Assembly: GCA_964436815.1 (NCBI GenBank)
Contig: CAYTER010000071.1
Coordinates: forward strand, 1-8,781
DNA from: UBA993 sp964436815
Lineage (GTDB): Bacteria; Bacillota; Dethiobacteria; DTU022
Direction: 5' to 3'
DNA length: 8,781 bases
Shown here: piece after piece, positions 1 through 5,882 of the stretch
Layout of the letters: each line of letters begins with the position of its first letter
Numbering within the stretch: position 1 is the first letter of the stretch
Notes under the pieces: model-generated
The model's database searches: none
What the model was told of the DNA's origin: nothing
Seen by the model: the letters and a program-made list of their open reading frames with translations, nothing else
Translations under genes and position numbers: made by a program

Positions 1-379
1 TGCCCATCCAGATCGGGCCCAAACCGAGAATTGACACCTGCCAGGTATACCAGTAATGCAAACCGTAGAAAGCCAGGATTTCATTAAATTCACAATTACG
101 CCAGGTGTCCCAGCGGCAACCTTCTTCCCCGTATTTTTCAGGAGTTAGTAAAGTATAGAAGATTTCATTTTCCCTGATAAAATCTAAAAAATCATCATAC
201 CAGACCCGGTTGCGGTCATCTTCTTTCAGTTTCTGCTTGCCTTTCCGTTCAAAAAAGTCAATCGTCTTCAACATTATTCCGCGAGACTTTTCATCTTTAT
301 AACTGCGATCGTGCTGATTCGGGTTTAACAGGATCACCTTATCATCCTCCAGCTTTAAGTTGTTTTCTTGGCTGTTCAC
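1..379 (-). CDS. Acyl-CoA dehydrogenase, N-terminal part (runs off the left edge)
   Basis: Reading the minus strand from a GTG at 379 gives 126 open codons to the window edge, shorter than a full gene because the window ends there. Residues 15-30 (VILLNPNQHDRSYKDE), a TIDFFE-x-KGK segment at about 39-48, RVWYDDFLDFI at 58-68, LLTPEKYG at 77-84, RWDTWR at 89-94, and the closing stretch with FYGLHYWYTWQVS and ILGLGPIW resemble, from memory, the N-terminal helical region of large (about 600-residue) acyl-CoA dehydrogenases. These FAD enzymes introduce the alpha-beta double bond into acyl-CoA thioesters in the cytoplasm. The catalytic base and FAD-binding segments lie outside the window, so substrate class cannot be judged. 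The GTG is the only start codon after the in-frame stop at 398-400 that keeps the whole conserved N terminus, but no Shine-Dalgarno sequence precedes it. It follows the flavin-binding protein gene by 81 bases on the same strand. Confidence 0.65.
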   Translation of the reverse strand, partial: MNSQENNLKLEDDKVILLNPNQHDRSYKDEKSRGIMLKTIDFFERKGKQKLKEDDRNRVWYDDFLDFIRENEIFYTLLTPEKYGEEGCRWDTWRNCEFNEILAFYGLHYWYTWQVSILGLGPIWMG

Positions 380-460
380 GGCATATAATAAAGTTTTTCA
401 ACCTTTTCAACGTTTACCAAGTTCGCCGTGATAAGATGAAATCCCTTCCGGACCGTCAGT

Positions 461-922
461 TTAGGAGTTTCTTTTTCCGGAAACACCCTCCGGAACAATC
501 CTGTAAACCCCCGTTGAGGTAATACGGCTGGCGCTGATCACACCGGCGGCCATCTGTGCCGTGGCATACTTTCCAGTGATCAGGCGTAAAATGTTTTCCT
601 TTTCAGCAGGGTCAATCACTTCCTCTACCGCCCCTTCAACGATCACACTTTGGTAGCTATAATTATGGCTGCAGGGGTTATCCCCAGAGATCAGTCCCCC
701 TGCTTCCCCGGTTTGAAAGCAGACCCTGGGGTTAGACCTGATGTAATCGATTTTCCTCCCCTCCAGGGCGCAGTGAAAATAAATCGAGCCCTTTTCATAG
801 AGGAAGTTTAACGGAGTCAGGTATGGCTGGTTGTCCCTGGCCAGGGCCAGGTAACCGACCTGTGCTTCCATTAAAACAGTCTCAATCTCGGCCTCTGTTA
901 ACTGACTTTTATCTTCAACCAA
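461..922 (-). CDS. NimA-like flavin-binding protein of the pyridoxamine 5'-phosphate oxidase fold
   Basis: A 153-residue protein, typical length for the small FMN-binding split-barrel proteins related to pyridoxamine 5'-phosphate oxidase and to Nim (5-nitroimidazole resistance) proteins. The family pattern is clear: GYLALARDNQPYLTPLNF at 23-40, then YEKGSIYFHCALEGRKIDYI at 42-61, NPRVCF at 64-69, and SYQSVIVEG at 89-97, the strand that leads into the second half of the barrel. Members bind FMN or related cofactors, and Nim proteins are thought to reduce nitro groups. The substrate here cannot be told, and a resistance role is not supported by sequence alone. It should be a soluble cytoplasmic dimer. 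The start is TTG at 920-922, chosen because an AGGAGGG ribosome binding site (929-935) sits seven bases upstream. It lies 32 bases downstream of the DUF389 gene, so the two are probably co-transcribed. Confidence 0.85.
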   Translation of the reverse strand: MVEDKSQLTEAEIETVLMEAQVGYLALARDNQPYLTPLNFLYEKGSIYFHCALEGRKIDYIRSNPRVCFQTGEAGGLISGDNPCSHNYSYQSVIVEGAVEEVIDPAEKENILRLITGKYATAQMAAGVISASRITSTGVYRIVPEGVSGKRNS

Positions 923-928
923 CTTAAT

Positions 929-935
929 CCCTCCT
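929..935 (-). promoter_or_regulatory. Strong ribosome binding site for the TTG start at 922
   Basis: The minus strand reads AGGAGGG, then seven bases, then TTG. The near-perfect match to the anti-Shine-Dalgarno sequence with ideal spacing fixes the non-ATG start of the flavin-binding protein. Confidence 0.85.
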
Positions 936-954
936 GCAGTATATTTGTGAGGTC

Positions 955-1971
955 TTACTCAACTGCCGTAGGCAAATACTTTACTGTAGATTGCACCGTT
1001 TCCAGTTTAATTTCCTTGCCAAATGTATTTCCTGAAAGCTCTTCAATTAAAGTATCCAACGATGGCATTTCTCCCTCTCCGAGCAAAACCATATATATGG
1101 TATTATCAGCAGTTTCAGCATTGACGCTTATCAGACGGTAGCCACTTTCTGCAAGCCACTTGTCTGCTGCACTGTAAATTCTTGCAGTAATAGTGTTATT
1201 AACTATAATACCATAGCTGGTATAGGCAAGCGGAATAGTGATCAGCAGCATTGCCGCCAGGGCAATGGCAACGGCCTTACGTTTTGCCCGGTTAGTTCTT
1301 ACAAGCAATGCTGCTTCGGAAAAACCGAGCAGGCCGAAGACCAGGGTGCCGGTTAATAAAATAGCAAAATAGTTGGTTGCAAAAAGCAGTAAGCTTCCCA
1401 GGGCTAATCCCGGTCTGCCTAGCGCCAGCAGAATACCCACATTTGCCAGGGGTGGGACAAGCGATACAGCAATAGCCACTCCGGGCAGGGTATCTGAAAC
1501 ATCCTTACGGGATAGAGCAAATGCCCCGGCCAGTCCGGTAGCCAGAGCCGCTAAAAGGTCCAGCAAACGCGGCGATGTTCTGTTTATGACCTGTTCAATA
1601 CTTTCGGGCTGGAATAAAGAAGCCATTGGCAGGGTTAGAATGAAACCGACTAAAATGGCAACAGCGATCCCGCCCAGACTGACCAGGAGAGAACTCTTCA
1701 TGGCAATACGATCGCCTATACTGACACTAAAAGCCAGACCCATAATCGGCAGCATCAGCGGTGCGACAATCATCGCCCCGATTACTACCGCCAGGGAGTC
1801 CCCGAGCAACCCGAAGGTGGCAATTGATGCGGCGAGAATGAGCAGACAAAAAAAGCGCACCAGTTTTTTCTTAAGTACTGCGCCTTCAAACAAGAGGGTA
1901 TCCCTGACTCGTTTAATTTCGTCCCCGTCTACAGGACCACCGTGTAAAACAGTGCCAATTTGATTAGTCAT
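955..1971 (-). CDS. DUF389 family integral membrane protein
   Basis: A 338-residue polytopic membrane protein. About seven hydrophobic segments are visible, near residues 38-57, 59-82, 95-115, 137-154, 163-184, 190-214 and 233-254. The DUF389 hallmark GAMIVAPLMLPIMGLAF lies at 65-81, and a second conserved block, LPGVAIAVSLVPPLANVGI, at 162-180. The last 85 residues form a soluble mixed alpha/beta tail. DUF389 proteins are widespread but have no settled biochemical function, so none is assigned. The ATG at 1971 has only a weak upstream AAGGG about eleven bases away, so translation initiation may be modest. The 111-base gap to the upstream YihY-family gene holds a small hairpin and a TATAAA sequence at 2014-2019 that could be a -10 box, but no good -35 partner was found. 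The flavin-binding protein gene follows after 32 bases. Confidence 0.85.
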   Translation of the reverse strand: MTNQIGTVLHGGPVDGDEIKRVRDTLLFEGAVLKKKLVRFFCLLILAASIATFGLLGDSLAVVIGAMIVAPLMLPIMGLAFSVSIGDRIAMKSSLLVSLGGIAVAILVGFILTLPMASLFQPESIEQVINRTSPRLLDLLAALATGLAGAFALSRKDVSDTLPGVAIAVSLVPPLANVGILLALGRPGLALGSLLLFATNYFAILLTGTLVFGLLGFSEAALLVRTNRAKRKAVAIALAAMLLITIPLAYTSYGIIVNNTITARIYSAADKWLAESGYRLISVNAETADNTIYMVLLGEGEMPSLDTLIEELSGNTFGKEIKLETVQSTVKYLPTAVE

Positions 1972-2050
1972 TATTTTTTCATCCCTTCGTCAGCACCCTT
2001 ATTTATCTACAGATTTATAAGATTGGAAAGTATTAATTCTTTTACCAAAT

Positions 2051-2082
2051 GAAGTAACCGAAGTAACCGTTGATACGGTTGC
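2051..2082 (-). repeat. Tandem 9-bp repeat and small hairpin just after the yihY-like stop codon
   Basis: The plus strand shows two perfect tandem copies of GAAGTAACC (2051-2059 and 2060-2068). The second copy runs into a perfect 6-bp inverted repeat, AACCGT at 2065-2070 and ACGGTT at 2075-2080, with a four-base loop. The hairpin begins within a few bases of the stop codon of the gene at 2083-3468. There is no T-run after it on the minus strand, so it is not a standard intrinsic terminator. It may protect the 3' end of the mRNA or be chance. Confidence 0.5.
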
Positions 2083-3468
2083 TTACAGCTCAACCAGCAG
2101 CCTGTTGGTCTCCGATTCCCTGATCAGGCTTTTAATCTCCTGCAAACTATCTTCAAGGGCATCAAGAACAGGTGAAGCTTCAACTACTCTCTCTTCATCA
2201 TGTCCATCGTACAGTTCGAGATGTCCAAGAGCTTTGGCAACACTAATTTCATTGATGTCAAGCGCAGGCTCGTAATATTTTTGATTGCCGGGTTTTTTAT
2301 CAGGCAGAGCGGCAGCAAGCAGGTTCACTTCGGCCAGTTGATCAAGTATTTCTCTAACCAAAAGCTCCGGGATTTTCAGCTGATCTGATAACTGGCTAGC
2401 AGTTGTTGGTAATTTCGATTGAGAGAAGTTCTTCAGCAGCAGGGAAAGTATATATAGCGAAAGCAGCAAGTTATTATAGGGGCTAATCTTGTCCGGGGCA
2501 GGTCCGTAGCGATAAAGATCAATATTCTGGGCGGCATGGGTCAGCTCGGCGCCAAACAGGACAACCATCCAGCTGACCTGCATCCAAATTAAAAGCAGGG
2601 GCAGGGTAGCAAATGAACCATAAACAATGCCCAATCCGGCAGCGCCGATTTGAAAGGTCAGGTAAGCCCATTGAATCAGCTGGAAAGCTGTTCCGGCAAT
2701 GATCCCGGTTATCAGTGCCGGGAGAAAATGCACCCGGGTATTGGGCATTACTTTGTAAATAAGAGTGAAAAGAACCCAGATTAACAAATAAGGCATCAAC
2801 CTAAGCAAAAATAGCAGGAAAGGGCTAATCAGGCTGCCATCCAGCAGCGCGATCCTAGTAGTAATAAATACTGTTACAGCACCGGATGCAATCAATAAAA
2901 ACGGCCCCAGAACAATTATGGCAAAATAATCCCTGAAGCGTTGCAGTAAAGTTCTACCCTGCTTAACCTGCCAGATCTGATTAAAGATTTTTTCAACATT
3001 AGCCAGCAGCATAGTGATCGTATAGATCAGTACCCCTAAACCGGCAAAAGCTACTACTCCACTGTCGATTTGCCTAAAAAAAGCACCGGTTATTCCGATG
3101 ACCCAATCCAGGACTGCTTCCCGGCCGGCCAGGGCAACCTGCAGCTGCTGCTCAAGATATCTTTCCAATCCAAACCCCTTGGCCACGCCTAAAGCTAACG
3201 CGGCAGCCGGCACTATACTGAGCACTGAAAAAAAAGTTAAAGCCGGAGCTAGAAAAAATATTTTATTCTGCAAAGCGCCCTCAAGCGCCAGATAGACAAT
3301 TTGCAGCTGCCTGATCAAAAATAACTTAACAGAACCAAACTTTCTGCTATCAGCCGGCCAAAGGAATTTCGGCAAAATATTAAAAGATTGATCTCTTAAA
3401 CCCTTTAAAGCCTTGGTTATCTTGTTCATGGTATTTAATAGATCAGCAAGATCTAAATAGCACACCAT
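2083..3468 (-). CDS. YihY/BrkB family membrane protein with a C-terminal winged-helix-like domain
   Basis: A 461-residue protein with the six-helix YihY/BrkB core (older annotations call this family ribonuclease BN, which is now considered wrong). Hydrophobic segments lie near 69-96, 137-156, 182-203, 212-238, 250-272 and 284-308. Family blocks include FFLAPALTFFSVLSIVPA at 71-88, NVEKIFNQIW at 157-166, VMPNTRVHFLPALITG at 240-255, and YGSFATLPLLLIWMQVSW at 283-300 followed by LFGAEL. The E. coli protein has about 290 residues; this one carries about 135 more. Within them TTASQLSDQLKIPELLVREI (355-374) and the following helix look like the helix-turn-helix core of a winged-helix domain, with a charged helical tail after it. 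The role is unknown; membrane transport or envelope integrity are the usual proposals. The start is uncertain: the ATG at 3468 has no clear ribosome binding site, and the in-frame ATG at 3429 is an alternative that keeps all family blocks. Confidence 0.88.
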   Translation of the reverse strand: MVCYLDLADLLNTMNKITKALKGLRDQSFNILPKFLWPADSRKFGSVKLFLIRQLQIVYLALEGALQNKIFFLAPALTFFSVLSIVPAAALALGVAKGFGLERYLEQQLQVALAGREAVLDWVIGITGAFFRQIDSGVVAFAGLGVLIYTITMLLANVEKIFNQIWQVKQGRTLLQRFRDYFAIIVLGPFLLIASGAVTVFITTRIALLDGSLISPFLLFLLRLMPYLLIWVLFTLIYKVMPNTRVHFLPALITGIIAGTAFQLIQWAYLTFQIGAAGLGIVYGSFATLPLLLIWMQVSWMVVLFGAELTHAAQNIDLYRYGPAPDKISPYNNLLLSLYILSLLLKNFSQSKLPTTASQLSDQLKIPELLVREILDQLAEVNLLAAALPDKKPGNQKYYEPALDINEISVAKALGHLELYDGHDEERVVEASPVLDALEDSLQEIKSLIRESETNRLLVEL

Positions 3469-3499
3469 CCTAGAGTGGCTTATCGCAAAGTTTTCAGAT

Positions 3500-3529
3500 C
3501 ATAACCCGGGCTAATCAGCCCGGGCTATG
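3500..3529 (-). other. GC-rich palindromic hairpin between the DUF308 and YihY-family genes
   Basis: CCCGGGCT at 3505-3512 and AGCCCGGG at 3517-3524 form a perfect 8-bp stem around a four-base loop. CATA (3500-3503) and TATG (3526-3529) extend it beyond one unpaired position. In minus-strand RNA that position becomes a G-U wobble, giving a 13-bp stem, whereas plus-strand RNA has an A-C mismatch. This suggests the structure acts in the minus-strand transcript. No T-run follows on that strand, so a classical rho-independent terminator is unlikely. It ends 31 bases before the proposed ATG of the YihY-family gene, so it probably lies in that gene's leader. Confidence 0.7.
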
Positions 3530-3560
3530 TAAATCGTCCTTTTGTTGTAAGCATTTAGGC

Positions 3561-3581
3561 TTATTAGTTTATTGCTAATAA
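3561..3581. repeat. AT-rich inverted repeat in the gap after the second DUF308 gene
   Basis: TTATTAG (3561-3567) and CTAATAA (3575-3581) are perfect 7-bp inverted arms around a seven-base loop. As RNA the stem would be weak; as DNA it could be a protein-binding site. Nothing ties it to a known regulator. Confidence 0.4.
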
Positions 3582-3604
3582 TTTATTACAGCCGTATCCT
3601 ACCT

Positions 3605-4168
3605 CTAAGCAATTTCTTCTTTTTTACGCTGCTGCAATGACGTTCCGATTGCTATAATACCACCAACCAGGGAGATTACACCAAAAACCCAGGGTAAAGC
3701 GAGAGCTGCCGCAAAGGGTGAACTGAGGAGAATAACTCCAAATAGAAAGTTGATGATCCCTAAGATAGCGGCAGAAAAACCGCCCCCTTTGAAGGCCCCA
3801 AAGAAACCGATTAATCCAAGGATAATTCCGTTAACACCAAACATGATCACCAGCATTGTTGGCAACAGAACCGCACTCCAGATGGGGTGTTGAATTACAG
3901 TCAGGCCGGCAAATATGCCGATTAACCCGGATAAGAGTTTCCAACCCCATAGCGACCGGTTAATGAATATCCCGGTAATCGAAAATACCCCGGTTACCAG
4001 CCAGTAGATACCGATCACCTGTACTATAGCCAGAGTTGTAGCTACCGGATTGGTTAATAGCAATAAACCGATGATAACCGAAAATATACCCTGCACCAGA
4101 GTAGCCCACCAGGGCATGTTCCACTTACCTGCAGTTAAACTGTCTTGTTCTACGACATTCGCTTCCAT
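3605..4168 (-). CDS. HdeD/DUF308 family membrane protein (second of a tandem pair)
   Basis: A 187-residue membrane protein with six predicted helices, near residues 20-40, 44-68, 76-93, 99-125, 131-150 and 153-176, and a basic end (QQRKKEEIA) expected in the cytoplasm. PWWATLVQGIFSVIIGLLLL at 19-38 and the paired helices with repeated G-x-x-x-G/A spacing are typical of HdeD-like DUF308 proteins. The E. coli member contributes to acid resistance at high cell density; the biochemical activity of the family is unknown. The start is taken at the ATG at 4168, because AAGGGTGG (4176-4183) lies seven bases upstream. An ATG six codons earlier (4186) overlaps that site and has no binding site of its own. 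The gene lies 51 bases downstream of a divergent paralogue, so the pair is likely co-transcribed and may form hetero-oligomers (inference). Confidence 0.85.
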   Translation of the reverse strand: MEANVVEQDSLTAGKWNMPWWATLVQGIFSVIIGLLLLTNPVATTLAIVQVIGIYWLVTGVFSITGIFINRSLWGWKLLSGLIGIFAGLTVIQHPIWSAVLLPTMLVIMFGVNGIILGLIGFFGAFKGGGFSAAILGIINFLFGVILLSSPFAAALALPWVFGVISLVGGIIAIGTSLQQRKKEEIA

Positions 4169-4175
4169 CTTTTTA

Positions 4176-4183
4176 CCACCCTT
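4176..4183 (-). promoter_or_regulatory. Ribosome binding site deciding the start at 4168
   Basis: The minus strand reads AAGGGTGG followed by TAAAAAG and ATG. It lies inside the six extra codons of the longer reading frame, so the shorter start is preferred. Confidence 0.65.
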
Positions 4184-4219
4184 CATATCTTTCAGTTTTA
4201 AATAGATATTTCTTCTAAA

Positions 4220-4744
4220 TTAAAAGTCTTTATAAAGCATCATTGAGAGAACGATCATTAAACCGGCTAACAGAAAATATAAACCATATACAACAACCAC
4301 AACGGAAAACATGGCCATCGAAGCATAGATCAACCCAATACCAAAAGCGAGATGAACCAGCCCGAAAATCACTGCTGGAAGAGCGCTTGACCCTTCCTTG
4401 CGTCTGCCGATCGATAAAAATCGATCAAAGGCCATCAGGATTGCAAAGATACCGAGAATAATCCCGACCAAAGTAATTGTAACCTGGGTGTTGACAATCA
4501 TGTAAATACCGACAGCCATTATTGCAAGGCCAAACAGCAACAGTAAAACCTGGTTCTGGTAATCTTTCCAGTTTACCGAAACAGCAATGACCCTTACCAA
4601 TCCAGCAACTAAAAGTATTGCACCAATTAGTGCAGCCAGGAAACTGATAATCTGGCTGGGAATAGCGATAAAAATAACACCGATAATGATCATAATAACA
4701 CCCAAAAACATGCCCAACGGTTTAATACGATCTATAGGTTCCAT
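4220..4744 (-). CDS. DUF308/HdeD-like membrane protein (first of a tandem pair)
   Basis: A 174-residue, very hydrophobic protein with six predicted membrane helices near residues 9-29, 32-55, 64-84, 88-108, 121-143 and 146-170. A short basic loop (GRRKEGS) lies between helices four and five. The repeated two-helix pattern, with G-x-x-x-G spacing and a proline at the helix-1/helix-2 turn (IAIPSQIISFLAALIG), matches DUF308, though less clearly than the neighbour at 3605-4168. The start at 4744 is supported by AAAGGAG (4753-4759) eight bases upstream. An earlier ATG at 4762 overlaps the binding site and is rejected. It follows the MORN gene by 95 bases with no strong terminator between. The function is unknown; a role in acid or membrane stress is inferred from the family and the tandem partner. 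Confidence 0.75.
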   Translation of the reverse strand: MEPIDRIKPLGMFLGVIMIIIGVIFIAIPSQIISFLAALIGAILLVAGLVRVIAVSVNWKDYQNQVLLLLFGLAIMAVGIYMIVNTQVTITLVGIILGIFAILMAFDRFLSIGRRKEGSSALPAVIFGLVHLAFGIGLIYASMAMFSVVVVVYGLYFLLAGLMIVLSMMLYKDF

Positions 4745-4752
4745 TTTTTTCT

Positions 4753-4759
4753 CTCCTTT
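4753..4759 (-). promoter_or_regulatory. Ribosome binding site deciding the start at 4744
   Basis: The minus strand reads AAAGGAG, then eight bases, then ATG. It falls within the codons of the longer reading frame that starts at 4762, so that longer start is unlikely. Confidence 0.75.
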
Positions 4760-4839
4760 CATAATATTTGATTGTGATTATTCAGGTTAAACTTGCCCTA
4801 CTCCTGATGAATTACTAGATCCCTTTACTTAAAAGAGGT

Positions 4840-5817
4840 TTAGCTGTCCGGAGGCGACTCTGTTTCTTCAGGTGCAGGTTCCGGTGCCGGTTCAATCGGG
4901 GGGGTATCCTGATTATCGTTACGGTTTTCAAACAAACCTGTAAAAAATGACATTACACTATCCCACACTCCGGCAGCCCAATCAGTAATCCTGTCCCAGA
5001 GCGAATCAAGGTCAGGCTGGGGTGCTGTGATCTCTTCTTCTGGAACCTCCGGGATCACAACCGGATCATCTTCCCCTCCGAGAACAGAAATAATAACAAC
5101 TGCAGACAGGATCACCAAAGCCCAAACCCACCATTTTTTCCAGGCCGGCTTTTGTGCCTTTTTGTCTTCGCTTAATCCGTGAAGTTCCTTTTTAAGTTCG
5201 TAGGTATCCTGCTCCAGCTTTTGCACCCGATCAGCATTTTCAGAATCTGCTAATGGATCTTCAATAAATTTACCATCCTGCCAACTGCCAGTCCTGCTGG
5301 TCCCATCAACATAGGTAAATTTTCCCCGGCCATAAGGCCGGTCATCCCGCCAATCTCCTGAATAAGTGGTCCCATCATGAAAAGAAGATTTTCCTTGTCC
5401 GTCCCGCTTGTTTCTTTTCCATTCCCCTTCATAGCTGGTCCCATCAGTATAGATAATCGAACCGATCCCATCACGATTTCCAGCAAGAAAACTGCCTACA
5501 TACTTAGTCCCATCGGCGGCAATGTCAGTGCCGCGGCCATGTTTTTTACCGTCCAGCCACTCACCGCTGTAACGGTGACCACTTGGGTGTGTCCAGATTC
5601 CCTGTCCGCTGCGTTTGCCTTCCTGCCAGCCACCGGTATACTTAATGCCATCTTTGCGGGTCAGGGTTCCCTGTCCATCCGGTTTATCATGCTTCCATTC
5701 CCCGGCATAAATAGTCCCGTCAGCCCGGGTCCATACTCCCTGACCCTGGCGCTTTCCATCCTGCCATTCTCCTTCGTACCGGCTACCATCCGGGTATTGG
5801 TGTTCAACTCGTTCCAA
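4840..5817 (-). CDS. Membrane-anchored MORN-repeat protein
   Basis: A 325-residue protein with four regions. Residues 14-174 are seven exact 23-residue MORN repeats (Y-x-G-x-W-x-x-G-K-x-x-G-x-G, ending in D-G-x-x), the first being YEGEWQDGKRQGQG, followed by a degenerate eighth (RTGSWQDGK). Residues about 193-220 are a charged, heptad-like helix (VQKLEQDTYELKKELHGL). Residues about 229-247 are one membrane helix preceded by KPAWKKWW, which predicts the repeats inside the cell and the C terminus outside. The outer part has an amphipathic, tryptophan-rich helix at about 270-296 and a tail rich in P and E (EPAPEPAPEE). MORN repeats bind lipids or proteins and act as scaffolds in eukaryotes; bacterial roles are mostly undefined. 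The TTG at 5817 is chosen because AAAGGAGG lies nine bases upstream; a TTG 13 codons earlier (5856) has no good site. It lies 65 bases after the DUF1269 gene. Confidence 0.88.
   Translation of the reverse strand: MERVEHQYPDGSRYEGEWQDGKRQGQGVWTRADGTIYAGEWKHDKPDGQGTLTRKDGIKYTGGWQEGKRSGQGIWTHPSGHRYSGEWLDGKKHGRGTDIAADGTKYVGSFLAGNRDGIGSIIYTDGTSYEGEWKRNKRDGQGKSSFHDGTTYSGDWRDDRPYGRGKFTYVDGTSRTGSWQDGKFIEDPLADSENADRVQKLEQDTYELKKELHGLSEDKKAQKPAWKKWWVWALVILSAVVIISVLGGEDDPVVIPEVPEEEITAPQPDLDSLWDRITDWAAGVWDSVMSFFTGLFENRNDNQDTPPIEPAPEPAPEETESPPDS
5260..5778 (-). repeat. 69-bp coding repeat array (MORN repeats)
   Basis: Seven in-frame 69-bp units encode the MORN repeats (5296-5778), followed by a partial unit. 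Units have diverged in DNA, but the short plus-strand string TCCCATC recurs at 5301, 5370, 5439 and 5508, exactly 69 bases apart, showing the register has been kept without indels. Confidence 0.85.
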
Positions 5818-5826
5818 CGCTGCTCC

Positions 5827-5834
5827 CCTCCTTT
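5827..5834 (-). promoter_or_regulatory. Strong ribosome binding site for the TTG start of the MORN gene
   Basis: The minus strand reads AAAGGAGG, then nine bases, then TTG at 5815-5817. It lies within the codons of the longer reading frame starting at 5856, arguing that the shorter TTG start is the real one. Confidence 0.75.
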
Positions 5835-5882
5835 CCCATACAAAAGCGTGCTTCAATCTCTCATTTTCACCTATTCCGATAT

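Noticed and set aside
1373..1963. Long open frame (196 codons) on the plus strand
   Set aside because: It lies opposite the DUF389 gene, whose conserved membrane blocks are unmistakable. The plus-strand product is rich in R, S, P and T, typical of an antisense shadow.
4775..4839. Possible terminator between the MORN gene and the first DUF308 gene
   Set aside because: Only a six-pair stem with a wobble (CCTCTTT against AAAGGG) is present and no T-run follows, so read-through is more likely.
5250..5486. Alternative-frame open frames on the minus strand within the MORN gene
   Set aside because: They are out-of-frame readings of the same repeats and have no ribosome binding site or family pattern.
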